NCBI RefSeq assembly: GCF_000657795.2
Contig: NZ_JHEP02000012.1
Location: 62,001 to 126,000, forward strand
DNA: 64,000 bases
Source: Bordetella pseudohinzii
Lineage (GTDB): Bacteria; Pseudomonadota; Gammaproteobacteria; Burkholderiales; Burkholderiaceae_B
Direction: 5' to 3'
This document shows, one piece after another, positions 27,689 through 36,903 of this stretch. Position numbers and translations under genes: made by a program. The number at the start of each line of letters is the position of its first letter. Positions within the stretch are counted from its first letter, which is position 1. The notes under the pieces were generated by a model. That model saw nothing but the letters and a program-made list of their open reading frames with translations, was not told where the DNA came from and did not search any database.

Positions 27689-28503
27689 CGCGCGTTCCCC
27701 CGCTTCCAACGATTGGCGTGGATCTCCAGCGGCCGGAACACGCCATGCTCGATGACCAGCATGGCCATCCAGAACGCCAGCGTCCAGGCGATCACGCCTT
27801 CGACATCCTGGGTGCTGAACTTGGAATTCAATTGATAGCCCACGCCATCCGACATGCCGAAAATCTCGACCAGCACAATGACTTTCCAGGCGATGGAAAA
27901 GCCCACGCGGCAGCCGGAGACGATAAAGCTGTAGAGCAGGGGCAGCCAGACTTTGCGCAGCACCAGCGCCGGCGGCAGGCGAAACACCCGCATCATCTCC
28001 ACGCGCTCATGCTCCAGCGAGCGCACGCCCTGGTGGACCGAGATCACCATCGCCGGCAGCACGCCCAGGGCCACCGCCACCACGGGCGAGGCCAGCGACA
28101 CGCCGAACCAGATCACGCACAGCAAGGCCCAGACCAGCCCCGGCACGGTCAGGCCGAGGATGACGCCCGGCTCGAAGAAGCGTTCGGCGGTGCGCGACAC
28201 GGCCGTCAGGATGCCGATGGGCAGGGCCAGGACCAGCGCCAGCAAGAAGCCCAACGACATGCGCAGAAAGGTGACACCGATCTCGGTGAAGGCAAAGCCG
28301 CTGCGCACGATCTCCACCAGCTCGCGCAGGATCGCGCCGCAGCCAGGCACCAGCGGCGAGTGCAGCCAGATCGCCATGGCCTCCCAGGCCGAGGTCAGGA
28401 GCGCGAAGAAGGCCAAGGGCGGCCAGGCGCGGCTGGCGACCGCCCGCCAGGGAATACGGCGCGAGGACACGGCGCCATGCAGAAGCGCGTTGTCGGTACT
28501 CAT
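27685..28503 (-). CDS. ABC transporter permease, SsuC/TauC type
   Basis: A 272-residue inner-membrane protein with about six hydrophobic segments and the BPD-transporter EAA loop (A-L-G-V-L-P-A-M-V-I-S-V-H-Q-G-V-R near the middle). The stop codon overlaps the ATPase start, and the start codon abuts the stop of the binding-protein gene, so the three genes are one transcriptional unit. Function: membrane channel of the importer. Confidence 0.9.
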   Translation of the reverse strand: MSTDNALLHGAVSSRRIPWRAVASRAWPPLAFFALLTSAWEAMAIWLHSPLVPGCGAILRELVEIVRSGFAFTEIGVTFLRMSLGFLLALVLALPIGILTAVSRTAERFFEPGVILGLTVPGLVWALLCVIWFGVSLASPVVAVALGVLPAMVISVHQGVRSLEHERVEMMRVFRLPPALVLRKVWLPLLYSFIVSGCRVGFSIAWKVIVLVEIFGMSDGVGYQLNSKFSTQDVEGVIAWTLAFWMAMLVIEHGVFRPLEIHANRWKRGNAR

Positions 28504-29475
28504 TCAAGCCTTCACATAGAGTTTGCGCGCGGGCGCGGCGTCCAGCAGGCCCAGCTGGACGGCGACCTCGACCTGTTTGTCTATGGTCGCGAACACGCTG
28601 ACATCCCATTTGCTGGCATAGGTAGGCGCCAGGCGCTGGGGCAGCAGATCGATCGCCTGCGTCTCATCGGACTTCAGGCCCAGCTCGGCGGCAATGGGCT
28701 TGAGGCTGTCGGGATGCTGCGCGATCGTGCTGCCGATGCGCTCGAACAGCCTGGCCAGCTTGCCCGCCGTCTCGCGGTTCTGCTCGAACCAGCTCCGGCT
28801 GCTGGCCAGGCCCACCAGGAAAGGATCGTCGGTCTGGCCCGTGGCCTGCTTCCAGATGTCGGCCACGCGCGCGATCTCGCGCGCGCCCCGGCCCACCAGG
28901 CGCGTGGCGGTCGGCTCCAGCGTGATGATGCCTTCCACGTCTCCGCGCTCGAACAGGGCGAGATTGGCCGTGGGCGAACCAAAGATGACCTTGACGTCCT
29001 TCTTCAGGTCCAGGCCGGACAGCGAGGCGGCGATGCGGGCCTGCTGATAGGTTTCACTGGTTTCGGCGGTCGTGGCGATGCGCTTGCCGATCAGGTCCTT
29101 GGGAGAGCGGAAAGCGCTGTCGCCGCGCACGATCCAGCGTCCATGATTGTTCAGCGCGGGGCCGAAGAGCACGATATCGCTGCCGCGGTTGGCCAGCGTG
29201 GCCAGGCCCACCGCGCCGAATACGCCGACATCCAGCGATCCCGCGCTCAGCTGCACCTGCATCTTGCCCGGATCGGCCGTCACCCATTCCAGGGCGATGC
29301 CCAGATCCTGGTCCAGCTTGTAGCGCTCGACGATGGGACGCCAGGCCGAGCCGGCGCTGCCGGCCGAAGGCAGCGTGATACGGACTTTTTTCTTGTCCTG
29401 CGCCCAAGCGGCGCCCGGCAACAGTCCGGCGGCGGCCGCGCCGCCCGCCAATTGAAGAAATGTTCTGCGTTTCAT
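28504..29475 (-). CDS. ABC transporter substrate-binding protein, SsuA/TauA type (Tat-exported)
   Basis: The 323-residue protein starts with M-K-R-R-T-F-L-Q, a twin-arginine signal, a hydrophobic stretch and cleavage near A-W-A-Q (residue 26). The rest matches the NMT1/SsuA-like binding-protein fold (W-V-T-A-D-P-G-K-M-Q, F-G-A-V-G-L-A-T, then G-K-R-I-A-T-T). It would bind a sulfonate or a similar anionic ligand in the periplasm and deliver it to the permease encoded next. Confidence 0.9.
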   Translation of the reverse strand: MKRRTFLQLAGGAAAAGLLPGAAWAQDKKKVRITLPSAGSAGSAWRPIVERYKLDQDLGIALEWVTADPGKMQVQLSAGSLDVGVFGAVGLATLANRGSDIVLFGPALNNHGRWIVRGDSAFRSPKDLIGKRIATTAETSETYQQARIAASLSGLDLKKDVKVIFGSPTANLALFERGDVEGIITLEPTATRLVGRGAREIARVADIWKQATGQTDDPFLVGLASSRSWFEQNRETAGKLARLFERIGSTIAQHPDSLKPIAAELGLKSDETQAIDLLPQRLAPTYASKWDVSVFATIDKQVEVAVQLGLLDAAPARKLYVKA

Positions 29476-29508
29476 GATGCTTCTATCTGGAAAAGACCGG
29501 TCGGGAGG

Positions 29509-30429
29509 TCAGCTGGGCAGCACGAGGGCGCGATGCATCACGCGCCGCTGGCTGCCGAAGTCGGGGACGCCGCGATGCTGGACGGTCCGGTTGTCCCAGA
29601 TCAGGGCCGTGCCGTTCTCCCAGCGATGGCGCGCCTGTACCTCGGGCGCGCTCAAGGCATCGAAGAGCACGTCCAGCAAGGCCTGGCTGGTGCGCCGGCT
29701 CACGCCCAGGATGCGATGGGTGTAGAGCTCGTTGACGAAAATCTGCTTGCGGCCCGTCTCGGGATGCTTGCGGATGAGCGGCACCTCGATGGGCGGATAC
29801 TTGCGGCGTTGCTCGGCGCGGGCCTCCAGGTCGTGATAGGCCAGCGTCAGATAGCCCATGGTGTCCGCGTCGTGCACCGCGGTCAGTGTCTCCAGGTAGG
29901 CCGCCAGCATGGGATCGAGCAGCTCGTAGGCCGCGGTGGCATTGGCGAACAGCGTATCGCCGCCCAAGGCGGGCATGGTCTCGCCCAACAAGGCCGTATA
30001 GGGCGGCGAAACCGGCTGGAACACCTGGTCCATATGCCAGATGTAGTTCATGCGCGTTTTCTTGGTCGATGCGTCTATGGTGTTGAGCTGGCCGCTCTTG
30101 CCCGTCTCGGGCGTATAGGGCGTGTTCATCAGCTTGGCCTTGCCAAAGAGCGACACCAGGCGCTCGAAGTGCTCCACCTCCACGGTGCCAGGCTCGAAGC
30201 TCAGAAAGCCATAGCGCAGCAGCGCCTCATAGAGCTGCGCGCGCACGCCGGGAGAGGGGTCGCCCTCCCCATCGATGCGCAGCCCGCTCACCCGCGCGCC
30301 CACCGTGGGCGAATAGGGCGTCACGGTGACGCCGCCATAGACGGCGGCGTCGGCGGGATAGCGCGCCATATCCAGGATCCTCGGCTGGATCCGGTCGATT
30401 TTCTCGTTGTCGACGATGATGCCGTACAT
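29509..30429 (-). CDS. TauD/TfdA family 2-oxoglutarate-dependent dioxygenase
   Basis: The 306-residue enzyme has the iron-binding H-x-D of W-H-M-D (His132, Asp134), the distal His285 in V-Q-H-R-G and Arg296 eleven residues later, the spacing found in taurine dioxygenase for 2-oxoglutarate binding. Such enzymes hydroxylate the carbon next to a sulfonate, giving sulfite and an aldehyde, but the family also acts on phenoxyacids and alkylsulfates. It sits between a sulfonate-type ABC importer and a sulfurtransferase on one strand, which favours an organosulfur substrate. Confidence 0.88.
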   Translation of the reverse strand: MYGIIVDNEKIDRIQPRILDMARYPADAAVYGGVTVTPYSPTVGARVSGLRIDGEGDPSPGVRAQLYEALLRYGFLSFEPGTVEVEHFERLVSLFGKAKLMNTPYTPETGKSGQLNTIDASTKKTRMNYIWHMDQVFQPVSPPYTALLGETMPALGGDTLFANATAAYELLDPMLAAYLETLTAVHDADTMGYLTLAYHDLEARAEQRRKYPPIEVPLIRKHPETGRKQIFVNELYTHRILGVSRRTSQALLDVLFDALSAPEVQARHRWENGTALIWDNRTVQHRGVPDFGSQRRVMHRALVLPS

Positions 30430-30459
30430 GATGTTTCTGCGTCCTTGTTGCCGGATGGC

Positions 30460-31254
30460 CTAGGCTGTCTGCACCGGATACTGTTCGGAAGTGCCCCATT
30501 CGTTCCAGGAAGCCGGGTAGACCGCCGTGGCGGCATGTCCGGCCAATTGCAGGGCGACAAAGGTGCGCGCGGCCCGGCCGCCGCCGCCGCAATAGACGAT
30601 GGCTCGTTGTCCGGCGGACACGACGTCGCCGGCCTTGCGCGCCACCTCGGCCGCCGGCGCGTAGCGGCCGTCGGCCGCCAGCTCCTGCCCGGTATCCCAG
30701 AAGCGCGCGCCGGGCACGCGGCCCTTGCGCCCGGCATTGCTGCGCAGCCCGTCGAACTCCTCCCGGCTGCGGGCATCGACGATGCGCTCGGCGCCCGAGC
30801 GGGAGGCGGCCAGCACCTCATCGGCCGTGGCCAGGTAGGCCGCCTGCGGCCGCGGCTCATAGGCCGTGGCCCGCACGGCGGGCGCGACGGCCTCGCGTGC
30901 GCCCGTCCAGGCCTCGATGCCGCCGTCGAGCAGGCGGATATGGGGCTGGCCGGCATAGGCCAGCGCCCAGGCCACGCGCGCGGCGTTGACCTCGTTATGC
31001 GCCCCGGCCACCACCACGCGGGCTTCGCGCGACAAACCGATGGCCGACAGACTCCAGGCCAGCACCGCATGCAGGCGCGCCAACGAGGCGGCGTCCGTCC
31101 GGGTGACGGCAAACAGCGAAGGGTCGAGGTGCCTGGCGCCAGGCAGATGTCCGGCCCAATAGTCGGCCGCCGGCCGTGTATCGATGATCACGAGATCCTG
31201 CTGCCCAATGTTGTCGGCCAGCCAATCCGGCGTCGCCAGCTCAAGTAATGCCAT
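30460..31254 (-). CDS. Tandem-rhodanese sulfurtransferase (SseA/thiosulfate sulfurtransferase type)
   Basis: A 264-residue protein with two rhodanese modules. The first (about 1-120) lacks a catalytic Cys, while the second carries Cys222 in Y-C-G-G-G-G-R-A. The start at 31254 gives the usual N-terminus; 31290 is the longest open frame. Sulfurtransferases move sulfane sulfur from thiosulfate or 3-mercaptopyruvate to an acceptor. As probable first gene of the operon with the dioxygenase and ABC importer, it suggests that the imported compound yields reduced or sulfane sulfur besides sulfite. Confidence 0.87.
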   Translation of the reverse strand: MALLELATPDWLADNIGQQDLVIIDTRPAADYWAGHLPGARHLDPSLFAVTRTDAASLARLHAVLAWSLSAIGLSREARVVVAGAHNEVNAARVAWALAYAGQPHIRLLDGGIEAWTGAREAVAPAVRATAYEPRPQAAYLATADEVLAASRSGAERIVDARSREEFDGLRSNAGRKGRVPGARFWDTGQELAADGRYAPAAEVARKAGDVVSAGQRAIVYCGGGGRAARTFVALQLAGHAATAVYPASWNEWGTSEQYPVQTA

Positions 31255-31415
31255 TGCCTTGCTCCATTGCGGGATGGGTACTGGAGGCATCCTATCGTCA
31301 GCGGACTAACTATCAAACGCACATTAATTTGTTAGCTTATTTACTATTCGCATTTTTGGCAGGCGCCCCGAAGGCGCAGAATGGCGTACTTTCCCGCCAC
31401 TTCCACGCAGCAGAC

Positions 31416-32849
31416 ATGCCCAGCTCCATCCGCGGCGCTTCCCATGGCGCGGCCGTGCGCGACACCAGTTTCCGCCCGCTTTCCATCCTGGTCGGCTCGG
31501 CCTACTTCATGGAGCAACTGGACGCCACCATCATCAGTCCGGTCATCCCCGATATCGCGCGCGACTTCGGCGTGGCGCCGCTGAGCCTGAACCTGACGAT
31601 GACCATCTATCTCCTGTGCTCGCTGGTGTTCCTGCCCTTGAGCGGCCTGGTCGCGGCGCGTTATGGCACGCGCACGGTATTCACCGGCGCGGTGGCGCTG
31701 TTCACGGCCAGCTCGGTCATGTGCGCCCTGGCGACCAGCCTGCCGGCGCTAGCCGCCTTCCGGGCGCTGCAAGGCATGGCGGCCGCCATGATGGTGCCGG
31801 TGGGCCGAACCGCCATCGTGCACACCACCAGCAAGGCGCAGCTGGTCGAGGCGCTGGCCTGGTTCATCACGCCGGCCATGGTGGGCCCCATGCTGGGCCC
31901 GCCCCTGGGCGGCCTGCTGTCGGCCTATCTGTCCTGGCACTGGATCTTCCTCATCAATGTGCCGGTAGGCCTAGCCGGCCTGTGGGCGGCGCGCTTCATC
32001 ATGCCCCAGCTGCATCACCGCGCCGACCTGCGCTTCGACCTGCGCGAGTGGCTGCTCGCCACGGCCGCGCTCGCCCTGCTCATCCTGCTGATGGAGCGGG
32101 CGCGGCACGGCGCCGGCCTGCCGCTCCTGGCCGCGCTGGCGCTTGCCTTGCTCCTTTGCGCCGGCCTCTACCTGCGCCGCTTCCGCGGCCTGGCCGCGCC
32201 CATGCTGGACTTCCGCCTGCTGCGCCAGCCGACCTTCGCCGCCGGGTTCTGGGGCGGCTCGCTGGTGCGGGTGGGCTATGGCTCCCTGCCCTTTCTCCTG
32301 CCCCTGATGCTGCAGCTGGGCCTGGGCTATACCGCCCTGCAAAGCGGCATCGTGCTGCTGATCAGCGGTTCGGTGGCCTTCTTCACCAAGACGCAGACCA
32401 GCCGCGTGCTGCGCCGTTGGGGCTTTCGCCAGGTGCTCTGCTACAACGGCGCGGCCTGCGCCCTGTCCCTGGCCGGATGCGCGCTCTTCGCACTGCCCTA
32501 TTGGGGTCTGGCGGGCATTACCGCCTTTGTCTCCATGGCCAGCTTTTTCCGCGCCGTGCAGTTCAACGCCCTGACCGCCATTTCGTATGCGGATCAGCCG
32601 AGGGAAAAAGTCGCTTCGGCCACCACGCTGAACACCATGGCCTGGCAGTTGGCCATCATGCTGGGCATTTCGCTGTCGGCGCTGCTGGTGCAGTGGTCTG
32701 CTAATCTAGGCGCCCGCGCCACGCCCGCCGCCATGGATTTCTCGGCGGCCTTTGTCATCCTGGCCCTGTTCGCCTGCGCCGCGATCCCTTGCTGCCGCGC
32801 CCTGTCCGCGCAGGCCGGCGCGGAACTCAGCGGCCACCGCCAGCCATGA
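31416..32849 (+). CDS. MFS transporter, DHA2 (EmrB/QacA) drug:H+ antiporter family
   Basis: The 477-residue membrane protein has about 14 hydrophobic segments and the DHA2 motif L-D-A-T-I-I-S-P-V-I-P in helix 1 (about 32-42). The start at 31416 removes an implausible 56-residue leader of the longest frame. A MarR regulator follows 37 bases downstream on the same strand, the usual partner of EmrB-type exporters. Likely role: efflux of toxic hydrophobic or aromatic compounds across the inner membrane. Confidence 0.88.
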   Translation: MPSSIRGASHGAAVRDTSFRPLSILVGSAYFMEQLDATIISPVIPDIARDFGVAPLSLNLTMTIYLLCSLVFLPLSGLVAARYGTRTVFTGAVALFTASSVMCALATSLPALAAFRALQGMAAAMMVPVGRTAIVHTTSKAQLVEALAWFITPAMVGPMLGPPLGGLLSAYLSWHWIFLINVPVGLAGLWAARFIMPQLHHRADLRFDLREWLLATAALALLILLMERARHGAGLPLLAALALALLLCAGLYLRRFRGLAAPMLDFRLLRQPTFAAGFWGGSLVRVGYGSLPFLLPLMLQLGLGYTALQSGIVLLISGSVAFFTKTQTSRVLRRWGFRQVLCYNGAACALSLAGCALFALPYWGLAGITAFVSMASFFRAVQFNALTAISYADQPREKVASATTLNTMAWQLAIMLGISLSALLVQWSANLGARATPAAMDFSAAFVILALFACAAIPCCRALSAQAGAELSGHRQP

Positions 32850-32886
32850 GGCGGGCGGCCCCATCCCCAGCGCCCCATTGATCTCC

Positions 32887-33375
32887 ATGTCCGCTCACGC
32901 CATCGAACGACTGCCCCAGCTTTATTCGCGTCCCGGCTTTCTGTTGCGCCGCGCGCACCAGATCTACGTCGCGATCTTCGAGGAGAATTTCGAGCGCCTG
33001 GGCCTTTCGCCGGCCCAGTATTCCGTCATGATCGCCCTGCATGACCTGCACGGCATCAACCAGGGCGACCTGGCCAAGGCCATCGGCATGAACAAAGTCA
33101 CCGTCTCGCAGATCGTGCAGGCCCTGGAAAGCCGCGGCTGGATCACCCGGCAGCAGGCCGATGCCGACCGCCGCCGGCGCCGGCTGACGCTCACCGCGGC
33201 CGGGCACCGGGCCCTGAACCAGACCGCGCGGATGGCCGAAGCCACGTATGCCGAACAGATGGCGCCCTTGTCCGAGGCCGAGCGCACCCGCCTGCTCAAG
33301 CTCCTGCAGCGCATCGTCACGCAGCTGGAGCCTCGGGCGCGCACGCCTTTCGAACCCATCGTCGCCGAAGATTGA
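32887..33375 (+). CDS. MarR family transcriptional regulator
   Basis: A 162-residue winged-helix protein. The DNA-binding core runs from about L-S-P-A-Q-Y-S-V (41) to the wing with D-A-D-R-R-R-R-R (about 95-102), which is the conserved MarR wing motif. The start at 32887 gives the family length. It lies directly after the DHA2 exporter gene and most likely represses it until an aromatic ligand binds. Confidence 0.9.
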   Translation: MSAHAIERLPQLYSRPGFLLRRAHQIYVAIFEENFERLGLSPAQYSVMIALHDLHGINQGDLAKAIGMNKVTVSQIVQALESRGWITRQQADADRRRRRLTLTAAGHRALNQTARMAEATYAEQMAPLSEAERTRLLKLLQRIVTQLEPRARTPFEPIVAED

Positions 33376-33403
33376 ACCGACGGGGCGCTTGCGCTTCGTC
33401 GCC

Positions 33404-34165
33404 CTAGTCCAGCCAGGACGTATACGCCCGCGGATCCACGCGGTCGGGCCGGAAGGTATTGACCGGCGCCGCCTCATCCGCATGACCCAGGGCCAGGGCG
33501 CACACCAGCCGCTCGTCGCCCGCGCCAAGATGCGGCAGGACGATGGAGGCGAACGGGTTCCAGGCCGCCTGGATGCAGGAGTGCAGGCCTTCGGCCCGCG
33601 CCGCCAGCATCACGTTCTGCACGAACATCGCGGTATCGACCAGCGCCCCCTCGGCCAGCAGGCGTTCGTTGGTGAAGAACATCCCCACCGGCGCGCCGAA
33701 GAACTCGTAGTTGCGCTGGTGCTGGGCCTGCATCCGCGCCCGCTCGCCCTTGGCGATATTGAGCACGCCATATAGACCCAGGCCGCAGGCGCGCCGGCGC
33801 TCGATATAGGGCGACGCCCACTGCGTGGGGTAGTACTGGTACTCCTCGCGATAGCGCTCGGCCAGGGCCGGGTCCGCATTGACGGCGTCTTGCGCCGCGC
33901 GGACCTTGCGAGACAGGGTGTCGCGGCTGGCGCCTTGCACCACATAGACCTTCCAGGGCTGGATGTTGGAGCCGGACGGCGCCCAGCTGGCCACGCGCAG
34001 GATGCGTTCCAGCACGTCCCGCTCGACCGGCCTGGACAGGAATTCGCGGCAGCAAAAGCGGCTTTCGATCGCCGCGTGGACGCTGGCCGGATCGGCCACG
34101 ACGGTACTCACGGGCGGCGCCAGCATGGCGGCGCGCATTACAGCGGTATCAGCAGTCATCGTCAT
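33404..34165 (-). CDS. Nitroreductase family protein
   Basis: A 253-residue FMN-dependent oxidoreductase: S-R-F-C-C-R-E-F near 35-42 (FMN phosphate site), W-A-P-S-G-S-N-I-Q-P-W (61-71), a late V-Q-N-V-M-L-A-A-R-A-E-G-L segment and C-x-L-A-L-G-H at the end. Such enzymes reduce nitroaromatics, quinones or enones with NAD(P)H. It is divergent from an esterase gene and convergent with the MarR gene; no operon partner is evident. Confidence 0.9.
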   Translation of the reverse strand: MTMTADTAVMRAAMLAPPVSTVVADPASVHAAIESRFCCREFLSRPVERDVLERILRVASWAPSGSNIQPWKVYVVQGASRDTLSRKVRAAQDAVNADPALAERYREEYQYYPTQWASPYIERRRACGLGLYGVLNIAKGERARMQAQHQRNYEFFGAPVGMFFTNERLLAEGALVDTAMFVQNVMLAARAEGLHSCIQAAWNPFASIVLPHLGAGDERLVCALALGHADEAAPVNTFRPDRVDPRAYTSWLD

Positions 34166-34270
34166 CTTTATCGAGGAATGGGCCGTCGCGGCCGCCTATC
34201 GGGTCGGCGCGGACGCTGGGAAGCAGCAACTGTCGCATATCGCCGAAACAGCGTCGATTTCTGCGGATTT

Positions 34271-34300
34271 TTTTCGTCAAAGCGAAAATCTGGCTATAGT
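34271..34300 (+). promoter_or_regulatory. Promoter/operator region of the esterase gene
   Basis: A 6-base inverted repeat TTTTCG-TCAAAG-CGAAAA (34271-34288) is followed by a -10-like TATAGT at 34295-34300, 35 bases before the esterase start. The T-rich left arm may double as a weak -35 region. Identification is by eye only. Confidence 0.35.
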
Positions 34301-34335
34301 GAATCCTGGCCCCAACACGACAAGGACAGCCGCGC

Positions 34336-35295
34336 ATGACATACGACCCAGGTATCCAGGCTTATGTGGAAGAAGCGCGGCGCGCGCTTGGCCGGATGGC
34401 GGGGCTGCAGATTTCGCTGGCGCAGCGCCGCACACGGGCGGACCAGTATGCGGCGCTGGTACGCGAGCCCTACCCCGCCGGCCTGAACGTGAGCGACACC
34501 TATATCGTGCGCCAGGGCCACGAAATACCCGTGCGCATCTACCGGCCGCAAAGCCAGGCGGCCCTGCCCACCATCGTCTACCTGCATGGCGGCAGCTTCG
34601 TGGCTGGCAGCCCTCAGGGCCACGATTTCATTACCGCCAGCCTGGCCGCCAATACCGGCGCCCAGGTGTTCAGCGTGCACTACCGCCGCGCCCCGGAGAA
34701 CCCTTATCCCGCGCCGACCCAGGACGCCTACGAGGCCCTTCTCTGGGCCGCCGATGAGGCGGACATGCTCAAGGTCGACACCGATCGCATGGCGGTGGCG
34801 GGCGACAGCGCGGGCGGCAATCTTGCCGCCGCCTGCGCGCTGCTGGCGCGCGACCGGCAAGGCCCGCGCCTGCGCATGCAGGCGCTGGTCTATCCCACCC
34901 TGGACGCCGACCTGAACACGCACAGCTATCTGCACAATACCCAGGACGCCTTCCTGACGCGCGAGGCGATGTCGTTTGCCCTGAACGCCTTTCTCCCGGA
35001 CGGCCTGGATGGGGCGGACGGCTACGCGCTTCCCATGCTCGCCACGGACCACGCCGGACTGCCACCGGCCTATCTGCTGCTTGCCGACCACGATCCGCTG
35101 CTCGACGATGGCCTGCGCTACGCCGACAAGCTGCGGCAGGCGGGGACGGCGGCGCAAGTGCGCGTGGGCCAGGGCATGATTCACGGCTTCTTGCGCGCGC
35201 GCCGCTATAGCGCCGTGGCCGAAGCCGAATTCCAGCGCCTGTGCGATGCGCTGCGCGGGGCCCTGGAGCTGCCCGCACCCGCACAGCGCTGGTGA
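34336..35295 (+). CDS. Alpha/beta hydrolase fold-3 esterase (hormone-sensitive lipase family)
   Basis: The 319-residue enzyme has the HGGSF oxyanion motif (84-88), nucleophile Ser158 in G-D-S-A-G-G, a catalytic Asp in A-D-H-D-P-L and His in M-I-H-G-F. These define family IV bacterial esterases, which cleave short acyl esters. No signal peptide is seen, so it is cytoplasmic. Its stop lies one base from the stop of the convergent XRE-cupin gene, so the two transcripts must overlap. Confidence 0.9.
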   Translation: MTYDPGIQAYVEEARRALGRMAGLQISLAQRRTRADQYAALVREPYPAGLNVSDTYIVRQGHEIPVRIYRPQSQAALPTIVYLHGGSFVAGSPQGHDFITASLAANTGAQVFSVHYRRAPENPYPAPTQDAYEALLWAADEADMLKVDTDRMAVAGDSAGGNLAAACALLARDRQGPRLRMQALVYPTLDADLNTHSYLHNTQDAFLTREAMSFALNAFLPDGLDGADGYALPMLATDHAGLPPAYLLLADHDPLLDDGLRYADKLRQAGTAAQVRVGQGMIHGFLRARRYSAVAEAEFQRLCDALRGALELPAPAQRW

Positions 35296-35296
35296 A

Positions 35297-35893
35297 CTAC
35301 AGCTGACGGGCCGCCAGCGGTTCGTGTGAGATGATCCACAGCAAGCTGGCGGGCTCGTCGTAGGGATTGCTGAAGATATGTGGCGTGGCGCCGTCGAACT
35401 GAAAGCTGTCGCCACGGCGCAGCTGCAACACCTGGTCGGCCAGGGCCAGGTCAAACGCCCCTTGCAGCACCATCCCGCCTTTTTCGGCCGGATAGCTCAG
35501 GGCCGCCGGGCCGGACGTGCCGCCCGGCTGGATGGTCAGCACCATGAACTGCAGACGCTGGCCGGCAGGCGGAGACAGCATCTCCTTGGTCATCAGCGGC
35601 GTACCGAACGGCAGGGCGCGCCTTGTCCCCTCGCGCCGGACGTGGGCGCCCAGGCCGCTGGCATCCGCCGGGCCGGCGCGCGGCCCGTCGAACAGCGCGC
35701 TCAACGGCACTTCCAGTGCCTGCTGGATGCGCATCAAGGTCTTCAGGGAAGGATTGCCCAGGTCGCGTTCGATCTCGCTAAGGATGCCAATGGCGACCCC
35801 GGACGCAGAGGACAAGGCTTGCAGAGATATCTTTTTTTCCTTGCGGATGCGCCGAATGGCCTGCCCGATGGGGCTGGAATCATCATTTTTCAT
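35297..35893 (-). CDS. XRE family regulator with C-terminal cupin domain
   Basis: A 198-residue protein with an N-terminal helix-turn-helix (about 12-66; L-Q-A-L-S-S-A-S-G-V-A-I-G-I-L-S-E-I) and a C-terminal small cupin (about 110-190; P-A-E-K-G-G-M-V-L-Q-G, F-Q-F-D-G-A-T-P-H). This architecture is typical of ligand-sensing repressors of amine and amino-acid catabolism. It is co-directional with and 20 bases behind a Bug gene. The large dyad at 36925-36973, in front of that Bug gene, is the likely operator. Confidence 0.9.
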   Translation of the reverse strand: MKNDDSSPIGQAIRRIRKEKKISLQALSSASGVAIGILSEIERDLGNPSLKTLMRIQQALEVPLSALFDGPRAGPADASGLGAHVRREGTRRALPFGTPLMTKEMLSPPAGQRLQFMVLTIQPGGTSGPAALSYPAEKGGMVLQGAFDLALADQVLQLRRGDSFQFDGATPHIFSNPYDEPASLLWIISHEPLAARQL

Positions 35894-35913
35894 GCGGGCA
35901 GAGGCAAACGGGT

Positions 35914-36903
35914 TCAGGGCGCCGACTTCACGCCCATATCGTTGAGGATAGGCAGCCAGTTTGCATAGTCTACTTCGAAGCGTTTCTTGGCATCGGCCAG
36001 CGATCCCGACAGCGGTATCAGGCCGAGTTGCCGCAGCTTGTCCTGGAATTCCGGATCCGAGACCGCCTGGTCGACGGCATCGTGGATGGATGCCTCGATC
36101 ATCGGCGGGGTGCCGCCGGGCGCGAAAATGGCCTGCCAGGGCTGCATCATGTGCTGGACACGATCGCCCAGACCGGCCTGCGCGACCGTCGGCACATCCG
36201 GCAGGTCCTGCAAGCGCGACTCGCTGAAAACTGCCAGCGCGCGCAGCTTGCCGGCCTTCACCATCTCCTTGACTACGGGTGGCGTGTCCACGAGATAGGC
36301 ATTGCGCCCTTCGACCAGGTCGGTCAGCGCGGGCGCGCTGCCGCGGTAGGCGATGTGCACGACGTCGGCGCCGATCGCCTTGGCGAAATACTGCGCGGTG
36401 ACGTGTCCAGACGTCCCGATGCCGGCGGAACTGAAGTTGTATTTGCCAGGAGACTGGCGCAGGTATTGCGCAAAGCTCTTGAGGTCCGTGGCCGGCGATG
36501 TCGCCGGCACGACCAACACGAGCGGCACTTTGGATATCAGCGCCACGGCCGACAGACTCTTGACCGGGTCATAGGGCAGCTCGGGCGCGGTCCCCGCGAG
36601 CAGCACCTGCGTGGACAGGCCACCCAACAGTAGCGTATAGCCGTCAGGCTTGGCCCGGGCCACCGCCTGATTACCGACCAGACCGCCCGCGCCGGCCCGG
36701 TTCTCGACGATAACCGGCTGACCCCAGGACTGCGTCAGCCGCTCCGCGACGCGCCGGGCCACGATATCGGAATTGCCGCCTGCGGGAAACGGCACGACCA
36801 GGGTCACCGGCCGCTCGGGATAGCCGGCGTGGGCGCTCGCGGAAAGGCACAACAGGGCAGTCGACAGCAAGCCGGCGAACCGGGAGGCAAGGAACGGGAA
36901 CAT
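35914..36903 (-). CDS. Bug family tripartite tricarboxylate transporter substrate-binding protein
   Basis: A 329-residue periplasmic receptor starting M-F-P-F-L-A-S, with a signal peptide ending near S-A-H-A-G (about residue 27), the P-E-R-P-V-T-L-V-V-P-F block, D-I-V-A-R-R, E-N-R-A-G-A-G-G-L-V and P-D-G-Y-T-L. The longest frame begins at 37311 but runs through non-coding sequence; 36903 gives a normal leader. It is probably co-transcribed with the XRE-cupin regulator gene behind it. Confidence 0.9.
   Translation of the reverse strand: MFPFLASRFAGLLSTALLCLSASAHAGYPERPVTLVVPFPAGGNSDIVARRVAERLTQSWGQPVIVENRAGAGGLVGNQAVARAKPDGYTLLLGGLSTQVLLAGTAPELPYDPVKSLSAVALISKVPLVLVVPATSPATDLKSFAQYLRQSPGKYNFSSAGIGTSGHVTAQYFAKAIGADVVHIAYRGSAPALTDLVEGRNAYLVDTPPVVKEMVKAGKLRALAVFSESRLQDLPDVPTVAQAGLGDRVQHMMQPWQAIFAPGGTPPMIEASIHDAVDQAVSDPEFQDKLRQLGLIPLSGSLADAKKRFEVDYANWLPILNDMGVKSAP

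Noticed and set aside
27718-31248. Uninterrupted 1176-codon frame on the plus strand
   Set aside because: It runs antisense across the ABC transporter, dioxygenase and sulfurtransferase genes, which have clear motifs and start signals on the minus strand. Long antisense frames are expected in high-G+C coding DNA.
30460-31254. Sulfurtransferase and the 13997 rhodanese as one sulfur pathway
   Set aside because: They lie 15 kb apart in separate units with different module structure; a shared pathway cannot be supported from this sequence.
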